Source of the DNA: Paenibacillus sp. SYP-B3998 | Lineage (GTDB): Bacteria; Bacillota; Bacilli; Paenibacillales; NBRC-103111 | Reading direction: 5' to 3' | NCBI RefSeq assembly: GCF_010820665.1 | Contig: NZ_JAAIKC010000012.1 | Location: 97,136 to 161,135, forward strand | DNA: 64,000 nt | Shown here: piece by piece, positions 41,158 to 49,548 of the stretch | Numbering within the stretch: position 1 is the stretch's first letter | Layout of the letters: every line of letters begins with the position of its first letter | The notes under the pieces: model-generated | What the model was told of the DNA's origin: nothing | Seen by the model: the letters and a program-made list of their open reading frames with translations, nothing else | Database searches by the model: none | Program-made: the position numbers and the translations under genes

Positions 41158-41943
41158 CTATTCAATTCCCATGCCGGATCCATAATGACAACCTGTCGGC
41201 ATACCGTTTTTCAACTTATTCAGATCCATAAAGATTTCCACATGACGTGGATATACAATTGAAAACACATAATCTCCTATTCTTTCTGACAAAGCTTGAT
41301 ACTGAGAAAAGTTTTTAAAGGTGCAGACAATATGCCTTTCATCCAAGCTAACCTTATCAATTTCAAATATTTCCAATGGCGTCAGTAAACCGGTCTTCAA
41401 CACTTTGGATAACGACTCCTTGGCTGTCCAAAAAGCAACCATTGTATATTCAAGACCGGGGGACATTCTCTCTATCAAATGAATTTCAGATGCGGTAAAC
41501 TGTTTTTCCATCATCCGAATATTCGTTTCACTGATTTTTTCCACATCTATTCCTAGGGGATAATCCTCTAAAAATGCTACTGCCATGCCAATTTGGTCAC
41601 AATGGGTTATGCTGACTTGAATATTATTTCCCTGATCGCAATGAACAACTGGCTGATTGAACAGGCCGCTTCTTATAAGAATGGAATCCAGCCTTGATTG
41701 ACCACATAAAGCGGATATAGCTAATTTTGCAGAATATCTTCCTACGGTATAGTCTCTGATTCTTTTTTCATACTTTAAACTTCTGTAATATTCCATCTCA
41801 AGCGGATGGAGGCAATCAATAGCTCTCTCATAATAATCTGGCGAGCTTTTGAAATTGCATAAAGATATTCGTGCTTGATGCGACTTTTCTTCCGATCTTA
41901 AAATTACTTCCTCAATTATGCCAATACTAGAATACACCTTCAT
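41158..41943 (-). CDS. 4'-phosphopantetheinyl transferase, Sfp type
   Basis: The 261-aa protein installs the phosphopantetheine arm on ACP and PCP domains. Sfp-family landmarks appear in order: HPLEMEYYRSL, RDYTVGRYSAKLAI near residue 70, VSITHCDQIGMAVAF near 110, GIDVEKI near 132 (metal ligands) and FWTAKESLSKVLKTGL near 170. Sfp commonly has SHS where this protein reads THC. The ATG follows AGGGGG by five bases. The gene is about 250 bases downstream of loaP with a terminator between, and precedes the AT remnants, so it is the first gene of the LoaP-dependent part of the operon. It is likely to activate all carriers encoded here. Confidence 0.92.
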   Translation of the reverse strand: MKVYSSIGIIEEVILRSEEKSHQARISLCNFKSSPDYYERAIDCLHPLEMEYYRSLKYEKRIRDYTVGRYSAKLAISALCGQSRLDSILIRSGLFNQPVVHCDQGNNIQVSITHCDQIGMAVAFLEDYPLGIDVEKISETNIRMMEKQFTASEIHLIERMSPGLEYTMVAFWTAKESLSKVLKTGLLTPLEIFEIDKVSLDERHIVCTFKNFSQYQALSERIGDYVFSIVYPRHVEIFMDLNKLKNGMPTGCHYGSGMGIE

Positions 41944-42087
41944 GGTAGCCCCCTGTACTGTTTAGACGGATTGTATCTTACGGGTATCCAAGGCATTATT
42001 AACGTATAAAACTTCATTCATTTCTAACTACGTTGTAGTGTGACTGTGACCACGTATGTGAATATTTGGGTTATGATTTCCAAACGC

Positions 42088-42131
42088 AAAAAAAAGCCTT
42101 ATAAAACCAATTAACCGTGGTTTTAAAGCTT
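42088..42131 (-). terminator. Intrinsic terminator between loaP and the biosynthetic operon
   Basis: On the minus strand AAGC...AAACCA pairs with TGGTTT...GGCTT around a short loop, with small bulges, followed by eight T. It sits 58 bases after the loaP stop and 145 bases before the Sfp-type gene. Together with a LoaP-type antiterminator upstream, it is the natural site for regulated read-through. Confidence 0.7.
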
Positions 42132-42188
42132 CTTCAATCAGTCTTATGTATCAGAGATATCCCCTGTAATATTAATATCTTAAGTCTT

Positions 42189-42701
42189 CTAAACAATTTC
42201 TAAAGCAACATTAACTAACCTTATGTCACCCATTAATTCCAACTCAATCACTGCTTGCCTTTTATGTCTATTTATTTTCTTAACTCTACTCTCCCATCCT
42301 TTTAGAGGCCCACCTGTGATTTGTATTCTGTCTCCTTCTATAATCCCACATGATGATTCAATACAATAGTCGTCATTGCATAAACTTGCCAAGACTTGCC
42401 TCTCTGAATCTCTCAATGAAGCCTCTGATTTCGAGTATCTCAATAAGCGAATTATATCTCGTGAGTTGGATATTACTACGTTTGTATGTGTTATGAATTC
42501 TAAAATGGATAATTTAGATTCTATAAACACATAGCCTGGAAACAAAGGCTTCAGTTCCTTTTTTACTGTTCCCGCAACCTTGAAGAGTCTCTCTTGGAGG
42601 GGTACAAATGGTTTACAAACATCAGTATCCAACCATTCATAAAAGAGTTCTTTGACCTTCTGTTCCTTACCCGTTCGTACAAACAATACATACCAATTCA
42701 C
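42189..42701 (-). CDS. loaP: NusG paralogue, LoaP-type processive antiterminator
   Basis: The protein is about 170 aa with the NusG N-terminal fold (NWYVLFVRTGKEQKV at the start, PLFPGYVFIE near residue 60) and a C-terminal KOW domain (EGDRIQITGGPLKGWESRV near 122). It is too divergent and too isolated to be the housekeeping NusG, which lies beside secE and ribosomal genes. Family knowledge: LoaP of Bacillus velezensis promotes read-through of the difficidin and macrolactin PKS operons, and LoaP genes sit beside such operons in Paenibacillus. The start is one of two adjacent GTG codons (42704 or 42701); I prefer 42701 for its seven-base distance from GAGG. A TTGACA/TAAAAT promoter and a roughly 250-base leader precede it, and an intrinsic terminator follows. 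Confidence 0.87.
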   Translation of the reverse strand: MNWYVLFVRTGKEQKVKELFYEWLDTDVCKPFVPLQERLFKVAGTVKKELKPLFPGYVFIESKLSILEFITHTNVVISNSRDIIRLLRYSKSEASLRDSERQVLASLCNDDYCIESSCGIIEGDRIQITGGPLKGWESRVKKINRHKRQAVIELELMGDIRLVNVALEIV

Positions 42702-42715
42702 CACATCACCTCACA

Positions 42716-42955
42716 TATTTACTTTACTTTCACATAGCTTCGCCCTTTCACTTATCCTATTTGATAAGCTACAATGACTTTCACACTATATTCCTTATCA
42801 GTGGTTAACGTGACCCGCCAGCGATTAACAACCAATAAGTGACTGAAGTAAATCTATAAACATGCATAAAATAATATGTATTATTTGTACATTAAAATTA
42901 ATTATTTTTCCTATAAATACACATATAATAATTAATGGAAATAAATGCTTTATCG
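42716..42955 (-). promoter_or_regulatory. Long structured 5' leader of loaP
   Basis: The predicted transcript has about 250 bases before the loaP start. Near its 3' end are two competing stems. TGATAAG (complement of 42794-42800) can pair with CTTATCA (42762-42768). The same CTTATC can instead pair with GATAAG (42751-42756) across a six-base loop. GTGAAAG occurs three times around these stems. Candidate cis-regulatory RNA; no known riboswitch class is recognised. Confidence 0.4.
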
Positions 42956-42961
42956 ATATTT

Positions 42962-42990
42962 ATTTTAGACAAGCACTCAAAATATGTCAA
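42962..42990 (-). promoter_or_regulatory. Sigma-A promoter of loaP and the PKS operon
   Basis: On the minus strand there is TTGACA (42985-42990), a 17-base spacer and TAAAAT (42962-42967), a near-perfect vegetative promoter in an AT-rich gap. It points at loaP and, through the terminator beyond it, the whole biosynthetic operon. The rest of 42720-43086 is AT-rich and shows no gene. Confidence 0.7.
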
Positions 42991-43086
42991 TATGATTTAC
43001 GATTTATTCCTTCGATGGTATATTGTAAGATTTATAATAATTTTACACGTATATCAATTATTATCTAATATCGGTTTACATGATAA

Positions 43087-44472
43087 TTAATTTTCTAAAA
43101 CGGACTCGAACTTAATGGACTTAAGATGTCTCTTAATCCAGAAAAATGATAATGGCAATGACAGTACGTTTCCGATTGCCACGGAAATGAAAATACCATT
43201 TAATCCCATTTTTTGTACATATATAAAATATACGCCTAATGCAATAATGATGATTACCCTAATATAAAGAATAATAACTGCGGGCATTGGTTTACCTGTA
43301 GCTTGAAAGAATGATCCGATCACCCAGGTTATTGCCATACACCCGAATGTAAACGATATTATAAGAACCTGTTTTGTAGCGAGTTCAACAACTTCAGGAA
43401 TTAAAGTAAACTTTGAGAATAACCATGGTGCCACGAATACGTAAATCACGGCTATAACAGTACTCATTATCATCACGAACCCTAAATTAACATTTAAAGC
43501 CTTTTTGATCCTTTCAAGCTGATTACGTCCATAATTCTGAGCAACAAAGACCGTTGTCGCACCTGCGACCGCTATAATTGGAATAATGAGGATCTGATCA
43601 AATCTTCCTGTCAATGTCCAAGCGCTCATCGCGTTTTCACTGAAGGTGGTAGTAATAATTTTATTATATACAACTGCAATAACGTAAATTGAAACTGTCA
43701 TTAAAAACTGCGGCAAACCGATGCGAATAATTTCCTTAACAATCGTTCCGTTAAATCGAGAAAGACTAAACGTTAAAGGTATTCTTGCCTTTCCTTTTTG
43801 GATAAATCGTATTACATATAAAAGAGCAACACATAAAGATATTGTTGTTGACAAACCGGCACCGGCAACCCCCATTTTCAGAACAAAGATCAAGATAGGA
43901 TCAAGTATAATATTGAGAACCGTCATAAGCATAAATGCTATTGCTAAAACGTATGTTAGTCCTTCTCCGAGAAGTATGCCTCCATAAACTTGCAATAAAA
44001 TCATAAAAATAAGACCTGGAGCTAGTGAATACAAGAATTGAAGACCATATGTCGCAGCCTCAGGACTTAATTCGCTTCCTGCCAATAGTTGAATAAGATC
44101 AGGTCCGAAAGTATAACATATTATGATGAATGGAATCCCCAGCAACAAGGCCATCAGTACACCGCTTATCCCAAGACTTTTACATTCTTCAAACTTTCTT
44201 TCACCAATCAATCTTCCTGTCACAGCACTGAGGCCAACTGCTAAACTTGAAGCTATTGCCTCAAAAACAAAAATCAGAGGGAATAACAAACCTGTTCCTG
44301 ACAAAAGAGCGGGCGAAGAGGGATCCAGCATTGCAATGTAATACGTATCGACAATCAAGTAAACATAATTTAATAGGTTACCGATTAGGATGGGTAGACC
44401 AATTTTCACTATAGTAGGTATTATAGATCCTTCGAACATTCCTATCTGCATTCTTTCTTGAAGTTTCATCAT
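43087..44472 (-). CDS. MATE-family multidrug/Na+ antiporter
   Basis: The 461-aa protein has about twelve hydrophobic segments and the MATE pattern (IVKIGLPILIGNLLNYVYLIVDTYY near the N-terminus, ALSGTGLLFPL, LSAVTGRLIGE, GAGLSTTISL, and FVAQNYGRNQ near residue 310). The length is normal for the family. GGGGGAAAT precedes tandem ATGs (44472 or 44469). Members export cationic drugs and natural products by Na+ or H+ exchange at the cytoplasmic membrane. Being next upstream of loaP on the same strand, it may export the cluster product or protect the producer; this is inference from position only. Separate transcription is likely because loaP has its own promoter. Confidence 0.88.
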   Translation of the reverse strand: MMKLQERMQIGMFEGSIIPTIVKIGLPILIGNLLNYVYLIVDTYYIAMLDPSSPALLSGTGLLFPLIFVFEAIASSLAVGLSAVTGRLIGERKFEECKSLGISGVLMALLLGIPFIIICYTFGPDLIQLLAGSELSPEAATYGLQFLYSLAPGLIFMILLQVYGGILLGEGLTYVLAIAFMLMTVLNIILDPILIFVLKMGVAGAGLSTTISLCVALLYVIRFIQKGKARIPLTFSLSRFNGTIVKEIIRIGLPQFLMTVSIYVIAVVYNKIITTTFSENAMSAWTLTGRFDQILIIPIIAVAGATTVFVAQNYGRNQLERIKKALNVNLGFVMIMSTVIAVIYVFVAPWLFSKFTLIPEVVELATKQVLIISFTFGCMAITWVIGSFFQATGKPMPAVIILYIRVIIIIALGVYFIYVQKMGLNGIFISVAIGNVLSLPLSFFWIKRHLKSIKFESVLEN

Positions 44473-44509
44473 ATTTCCCCCAAATTCTATTTACTCAACT
44501 TTCGCAGGA

Positions 44510-45156
44510 GCCGTGGGATCACGTAATCGGCATGGTGAAAAACGATAACAAGCGGCACCTCGTAGACGGAAAGCGCCTTAGTCTATAATAACTGTATACA
44601 GTTGCGCCGAAGATTGAAGGGAAGAATCACAACATCCTGCGCTCATCAGGACTCAACTCGCTGCGGGTATTCCTGTAATGACTGTGTTTATTCGTCATCG
44701 TTCCAAGAAGAATGAGTGGCTTGCGATTCTTTCAACAGATCTTACAGTAACCCCTCAGGAAGTGATAAGCATTTACAGGATGCGCTGGGACATTGAGGTT
44801 TTCTTCAAATGCGCCAAGTCGCTATTACGTCTACAAAAGGAGTGTCAAGGTCGTTCTTATGATTTGCTGGTCAGTCATACGACAATCGTGTTTTCTCGTT
44901 ACACTTTGCTGGTTGGTAGCACAGATAGAATAATGATAAGCGAACGCTTGGTGGGGTGTTTTATTTGCTTTGCGATGAAGTGAGTAGTCTTGATGGGGAT
45001 GTTGCCCTGCCACAACTGGTTGATTTGCTAAACGAGATTGCTTCCAAGGCAGGAAAGGAAATCATAAAATTAATACAAAATCAACTTCAACAATGGTTTG
45101 CGGGTTTGCCCAATTATATCAAGGCTTATCTGCCTAAATTAAGCTGCAAATGTTGA
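44510..45156 (+). mobile_element. Decayed IS4-like (DDE_Tnp_1) transposase remnant
   Basis: Pieces of one transposase lie in shifting plus-strand frames. WDHVIGMVKNDNKRHLVDGK appears near 44510-44575 and ends in a stop. HNILRSSGLNS-like sequence follows. The longest piece, 44678-44983, contains VFIRHRSKKNEWLAIL, YRMRWDIEVFFKCAKSLLRLQKE and LLVSHTTIVFSRY. The tail (FYLLCDEVSSLD, LQQWFAGLPNYIKAYLPK) lies in another frame to 45156. The YxxxWxIExxFK-type block near the catalytic Glu supports an IS4-like DDE enzyme. At least two frameshifts and loss of the N-terminus make it inactive. I found no inverted repeats. Confidence 0.7.
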
Positions 45157-45297
45157 GTTATTTTCACTTGATGCATCAGATATTTTCACCGGTAGGTCAA
45201 CATTAGGACGGCCATTAGCGATATTCTGAACACGTTTTTGGAGTTCAGCCATCTGACTTTTCAGAGCGTTAATCTCTATTCGCAATTCTTCACCAAT
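45139..45297 (-). CDS. Possible small coiled-coil protein of about 50 aa (uncertain)
   Basis: A minus-strand frame ending at 45139 reads ELRIEINALKSQMAELQKR, then VQNIANGRPNVDLPVKISD, then ASSENNSTFAA. It is charged, heptad-like and looks coding. AAGGAGAGG lies just upstream (45303-45312), but the only start-like codons are ATT (45297) or TTG (45285). It overlaps the tail of the IS4-like remnant on the other strand, so it may be a passenger or a relic. Function unknown. Confidence 0.25.
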   Translation of the reverse strand: MGEELRIEINALKSQMAELQKRVQNIANGRPNVDLPVKISDASSENNSTFAA

Positions 45298-45319
45298 GAT
45301 TCCCCTCTCCTTCCATATA

Positions 45320-45540
45320 CTTTTTAAGAAATAGCATATTACGTAATTAGATAATATTCTTTTTCCTATAAATTGTAAAGTGTTCCAAGCATTCTAGTAA
45401 TTAAATAAATTGAGGATGTCCCGTGAGTTGATCAGCCTCTCTTTAATCGTTTAGGGTTAACACGGGGGAAGTATTTCCTTCCGGTTGTTGCCCCCACCCC
45501 ACAAAGTGAAGAAAAGCTTCGAAGTTAATTCCGAATACTT
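45320..45540. other. Gene-free stretch between IS remnants
   Basis: No recognisable gene, RNA or strong promoter. The sequence is flanked by the IS4-like and IS110 remnants and may be residual IS flank. Confidence 0.4.
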
Positions 45541-46480
45541 TACGGGGACCCCAGCTAAAATTGTGAAATTAGATGAATAGCCCGTAACAAGGTAATTTCA
45601 CAATTTTAAAGCATTCCTGCAGGGGGTTAAATTTGGCATTTAAAAAAAGAAGAACACCTTCGTATGATGAATTTGCGGGGCCAGATAACCCTTATCATTC
45701 ATTAGGAAGGTGTTCATATTACGAAGTTTAAGCAAGCCACAAACAAAATCAACGTATTGAGAGAATTTCCAGCGACTATCTTATCATTGGGATTGAGCGA
45801 GGCTTATATTTCGCCTTCTCAAATGACCGTGACAACTCTCCAACTAAAAACGATGTGAAAGATGCACTTGCCATAGCTGATATGGTTAAGAACGGTTACT
45901 ACTCTGAAGTACAGAGTCTACCGGGTCATTATCGTGGCATTCGACAGATCGTCACAACAAGGGAAAGCAATACTCCGGCGTACTTAACCAAATTCATCGA
46001 TGAATTGATAGGTATTTTCCAGAACTTATGTTGGTATTTAAGGACGTAACCTGTAAGACGGCACTTGCGACCCTTACGATGTTTCCATTTTCATCAGACC
46101 TATGTAGGTTGTCTCCACAGGAGATTATAATCGGGTGGAAACGACAACTAAAGCAAGTTGCAAGCCGCACAACCGCTGTCGCCTTGATTCAGGCTGCCTC
46201 TCAATCTTCAGGTCTATTGGGTTGCTAATACCGCCTGCCCATGTATCTGACCATATTTTATCAATCTTATTACGAACCTCTCCTGTTAGCATGGTATTGC
46301 TCTATCTATCTCTTAATAGTTCTATAGACTTATTCCACAAACTAATAGAAATCCCCTTCATTCGACAGGGAACTTCCATAATTATATACCACTTAACTAT
46401 TGCTAGCCTGTCAGCAAGCGCATGTATGTTCGTATGGAGAAACTCCAATATCTGCTATCAATAAAGGTGGAATGCATAAA
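45540..46480 (+). mobile_element. Decayed IS110-family element
   Basis: From about 45722 the plus strand reads TKFKQATNKINVLREFPATI, then after breaks NDVKDALAIADMVKNGYYSE and VQSLPGHYRGIRQIVTTRES near 45850-45960. The DxKDAxxIAxMVKxGxYSE block is typical of the N-terminal RuvC-like domain of IS110 transposases. Later pieces in three frames, to about 46480 (ending in VCSYGETPISAINKGG), include many stops. The region 45540-45720 before it is non-coding and holds two strong hairpins: perfect 16-base arms at 45556-45571 and 45593-45608, and GAACACCTTC/GAAGGTGTTC near 45657-45713. In IS110 elements the bridge RNA is made from such an upstream region. The element is inactive. Confidence 0.65.
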
Positions 46481-46499
46481 ACAGTACTAAGATACTTCT

Positions 46500-46830
46500 T
46501 GCATCTGATGATACTTAGTAACAAGAATCTTCAATTTTATAAATTCAACAATTTCATCCTTATCGTTTTTAGAAAGTTCTCTTAACAAGGAAATAAGATT
46601 AAGCTCTTGACCCATCAATAGCTAGGCTGCATTCCCAAAAATCAACCACTCAATATCGGTATTAACACTATCTTTTATAGCTATGATCGTATCAATGATG
46701 GCTTGTACTTATCTTGTTCTGACTCACTTAAAGTCCCTTAGGAAACACCAATAATACCGGAAAATTTGACTTGGTTAAAATTGTTAAATTATCTGATTAT
46801 TCGAATACGCTCACCTAATGTTGAAAATAT
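46500..46830 (-). pseudogene. Decayed XRE-family regulator
   Basis: On the minus strand the translation shows NFNQVKFSGIIGVS, stop, GTLSESEQDKYKPS, a frameshift, DSVNTDIEWLIFGNAA, stop, and LLRELSKNDKDEIVEFIKLK. This is a helix-turn-helix XRE protein laid out like the intact one at 50665-51009, whose matching pieces are NLNQVQFAKSIGISQGN, VNLNWLLTGAAA and KNEIIEFIQLK. Two stops and at least one frameshift are present. It lies among IS fragments. Confidence 0.6.
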
Positions 46831-46848
46831 TAAAACCCTCCTAAACGT

Positions 46849-46886
46849 AAAAAGGTCCCGAGATAAAATATCATCGGGACCTTTCT
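46849..46886. terminator. Hairpin terminator near the XRE pseudogene
   Basis: AAAGGTCCCGA and TCGGGACCTTT form an 11-base perfect stem with a short loop. On the minus strand the stem is followed by a T run, and on the plus strand by TTTCT. It lies just upstream of the decayed XRE gene, much as the hairpin at 51040-51082 lies upstream of the intact one. Confidence 0.55.
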
Positions 46887-46889
46887 GGG

Positions 46890-47868
46890 TGCATGTTCTT
46901 TTGAAGGTCTTAAACCACTTTCTTATTTTCTTAACTACTCCGACCTTGTTGTTTACGTCGTACTTGTTCGGAAATAATAATGTTTTAGACTAAAGTTGTC
47001 GACTTGGCACGGTTTTTGAGTTGAAAAATCGTCAACTTTTGAAAAATAAGTTTTAGACTAAGTATCAAAGTAACTTTACATCCTTTAAATTGAAAAAAAT
47101 AAAGTGTTAGACTGAGAAAAGAAATTATCCTTACTGATACTCCTATTGTAGCAGTGTATTGACGATAGTTTAAGTGATAAGAATGTAGAGGATAGGCCTA
47201 TCCCGACCAGCAAGGTCTGGGGCTTTTTGGATTTTCCTAAGCAAACCTTCCCTTCTAGGTTCACCTGAGCGATCTAATGTCTTGAAGCATCAGTTGCATC
47301 AGCAAATCCTCTGACAACACCCACACTACTGACACCATTTTCAGTCGGATTCTTCTCCCCTCACCTAAAATTTGGGTTGTGGTAACTGCGACTAGATAGC
47401 ATCCTTTGAACGAAAAAGAAATTAGTTCTAGGAGAGAGTAGAGATAGGTTAGTGAAAAAAATCCTTTCTTTTACCAGAATTCCGCACATGTAAAAAAACT
47501 TGCCCTTACTTATGATACTGTTCACCGCGATTAATCTTAACCGGCTTTTAACTCAGTTGATCTCTTGTTGAATTGACACGCAGGTACTCAAGATTTTGCC
47601 TACAATATAAAGAAACAAGACCAGCACCCCTCAGTCGAGGAACACTGGCCTTCTGCTGTAACACTTTGAATGCATCACCGGTGGATTTACAATCTTCTAG
47701 ATAGTGTATTCAAATTGCGAACATTAATATACGTCATTTACTTTCTACTCTTCTCCCGCCACAACCGGATTCCCCTCATAACTAATCCAGTCACTCCAAC
47801 TGGTGGATTCCTTTCAGTTTAAAGCTTGAAGTATTAGTCAAATTTTCAAACAGATATTGAAAAATCGC
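46890..47868. other. Gene-free stretch with small repeats and a hairpin
   Basis: I see no convincing gene. TTTTAGACTAA occurs at 46983-46993 and 47051-47061, with a variant GTTAGACTGA at 47106-47115. A hairpin at 47617-47655 (CCAG...CTGG on the minus strand, with four G-U pairs) is followed by TCTTGTTTCTTT and could be an old terminator. The rest looks like decayed intergenic sequence. Confidence 0.45.
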
Positions 47869-47869
47869 G

Positions 47870-47897
47870 AGAAAAAGTGGTGATAGCACCACTTTTA
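47870..47897 (-). terminator. Terminator after the DUF2306 gene
   Basis: On the minus strand AAAAGTGGTG, CTAT loop, CACCACTTTTT. The stem starts eight bases after the stop codon of the membrane protein gene and closes the SDR-DUF2306 transcript. Confidence 0.8.
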
Positions 47898-47904
47898 AGA
47901 TAAT

Positions 47905-48546
47905 TTATATTGAAGTAGCGGAAGAACTAATCTTATATATTCTCGTACGAATCACTGCTTCGATAACAATCAGGTTAGGAATCCAGCAAAGCCAAGCTAC
48001 AACACGATACCCCGCCTCGAAATCACCAAAAATCAATACAAGCGGACCCAACCAAATTCGGAGCATAACCGCTGCGAAAGTAAGCGCATAGCTGCGAAGC
48101 ATCCATGCTTTATGAGCCTGAACATTTTTGACAATAATTTTGCGTAAGGCAATCCAAGTGGCTGCTACCCAAAGTACATCTAATCCGAAGAATCCAAGTC
48201 CTGCGATCCAACCGCCTGTCGCAAAAAACGATAAATATAGGCTGACAATCCCACTCACAGAAACAGAAATAATATAAACATAACCTAGCAGTCTGTGCTT
48301 ACGTCTCCTAGCATGTGATTGCTTCAAAAAAATCTGAAATGGCCCAATGGCAAGGGCCAACATTGCAGTTACTATATGAACATACAGCACATACACCCAA
48401 GGTGTTAGATGAAAGTCCGGCTTTTGCAATTTAAAAGAAACGAGTCCAGCATTACGAGCACTCAATACTCCATACTGAACAATGGCATAACCTACTATTG
48501 CAAATGCAAAAATGAAAACGAGTGCCCGAATGATTTTGTTCCCCAT
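47905..48546 (-). CDS. DUF2306 family membrane protein
   Basis: The 213-aa protein has about six hydrophobic segments. It matches DUF2306 by HRLLGYVYIISV near residue 85 and HKAWMLRSYALTFAAVMLRIW near 145, which are the conserved histidine-containing blocks of the family. The biochemical role of the family is not established. It starts 20 bases downstream of the SDR gene and ends at a strong terminator, so the two form an operon that the adjacent MerR-type promoter probably drives. A membrane-bound redox or stress function is only a guess. Confidence 0.8.
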   Translation of the reverse strand: MGNKIIRALVFIFAFAIVGYAIVQYGVLSARNAGLVSFKLQKPDFHLTPWVYVLYVHIVTAMLALAIGPFQIFLKQSHARRRKHRLLGYVYIISVSVSGIVSLYLSFFATGGWIAGLGFFGLDVLWVAATWIALRKIIVKNVQAHKAWMLRSYALTFAAVMLRIWLGPLVLIFGDFEAGYRVVAWLCWIPNLIVIEAVIRTRIYKISSSATSI

Positions 48547-48566
48547 GGTAATCCCACTCTCCTTTC

Positions 48567-49478
48567 TTACTTCTGTGCATCCAACGTTTTGGCCAAAGCG
48601 CTCTCTAAGGAAGTAGCCACCAAACCGAATCGCTTGGAGAAAGGACTGCTATCTACGATAAAATCTTGCTCGAACTGATACAGCATTTCTATGCTTTCTC
48701 GCGCTGCCGGTATGAACAATCCTCCTAATCTAAGCATGCCCTTTCCCATGGTGCGAATAACTGCGGGGAATCCAGCAAGCCGATAGGCGATTTCAACAAA
48801 TTCCCTTGTTGTAACTGTGGCTGCATTCGGCACATGCCAAGCACGACCAAATGCGTCATCATTTTGACTTAAGACGACAAGTGCCTTTCCGAAATCATCG
48901 ATAAATGTATACGTATGTTTCTTGTCTGGGTTACCCATGACCGTGCAAGCTTTACCCTTCATGATTGGCTTGAAGAGCCGCGAACCTACAGATGAATTAT
49001 GAACATCCGGTCCAAAAAAATCCGCGCCTCGTCCCATCGTCACCTGCAGCTTGCCCTCTTGGTGCAATTGTAGCAGCCTACGCGACATCTCTGCCCGAAT
49101 TTCCCCCTTCTTAGTAGTGGCGGTGTAAGGTAAACTTTCATGTATGTTCCCTTTGACCTGCCCATACATATATAAGTTTTCAGCAACGACCAGCTTTGCT
49201 CCGGCAGTCATGGCCCCTGACACAATACTATCCTGAAAAGATAAAAACAATTCATCCCACTTTTGATACGGTGGCTGCGCACATTGAAAGACAACCTTTG
49301 CTTGCTTCATAATGGCCTTCGACTGATCCTTGTCCATAAGGTCTGCTTTCTCTACCCTTACCCCTGATGGGACTGTCGCTTTCCCGCTCATACTCACCAG
49401 TCTAACCGACTCTCCTCGACTGAGTAACTCCCTCATCACCGCCATTCCTAACGGTCCCGTTCCCAGAATCACATTCAT
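48567..49478 (-). CDS. NAD(P)-dependent epimerase/dehydratase-like SDR protein
   Basis: The 303-aa extended SDR has an N-terminal Rossmann motif (VILGTGPLGMAVMRELLSRG). AENLYMYG near residue 103 carries the usual position of the catalytic Tyr. HTYTFIDDFGKALV near 187 and VTTREFVEIAYRLAG near 220 are typical of the family. The ATG has AGGAGG ten bases before it. The nucleotide-binding motif is GTGPLG rather than GxxGxxG, so cofactor binding may be atypical. Substrate unknown. It is the first gene downstream of a MerR-family regulator and of the regulator's predicted promoter, so it is probably induced by that regulator's ligand. Confidence 0.78.
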   Translation of the reverse strand: MNVILGTGPLGMAVMRELLSRGESVRLVSMSGKATVPSGVRVEKADLMDKDQSKAIMKQAKVVFQCAQPPYQKWDELFLSFQDSIVSGAMTAGAKLVVAENLYMYGQVKGNIHESLPYTATTKKGEIRAEMSRRLLQLHQEGKLQVTMGRGADFFGPDVHNSSVGSRLFKPIMKGKACTVMGNPDKKHTYTFIDDFGKALVVLSQNDDAFGRAWHVPNAATVTTREFVEIAYRLAGFPAVIRTMGKGMLRLGGLFIPAARESIEMLYQFEQDFIVDSSPFSKRFGLVATSLESALAKTLDAQK

Positions 49479-49517
49479 TTTATTTTATCCTCCTAATCGA
49501 TTTTGTGGATAAAAATA

Positions 49518-49548
49518 AATATAAACCCTATAGCAACTATAGGGTCAA
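49518..49548 (-). promoter_or_regulatory. MerR-type promoter/operator for the SDR-DUF2306 operon
   Basis: Minus strand: TTGACC (49543-49548), a 19-base spacer, TATATT (49518-49523). The spacer is filled by a perfect inverted repeat, ACCCTATAG-TTG-CTATAGGGT (49525-49545). The overlong 19-base spacer with a central palindrome is the classic layout of promoters activated by MerR proteins through DNA distortion. It overlaps the last codons and stop of the regulator gene. Confidence 0.8.

Noticed and set aside
42189..42701. Housekeeping nusG
   Set aside because: There is no secE or ribosomal-protein neighbourhood, the sequence is divergent, and it lies beside a PKS operon; LoaP fits better.
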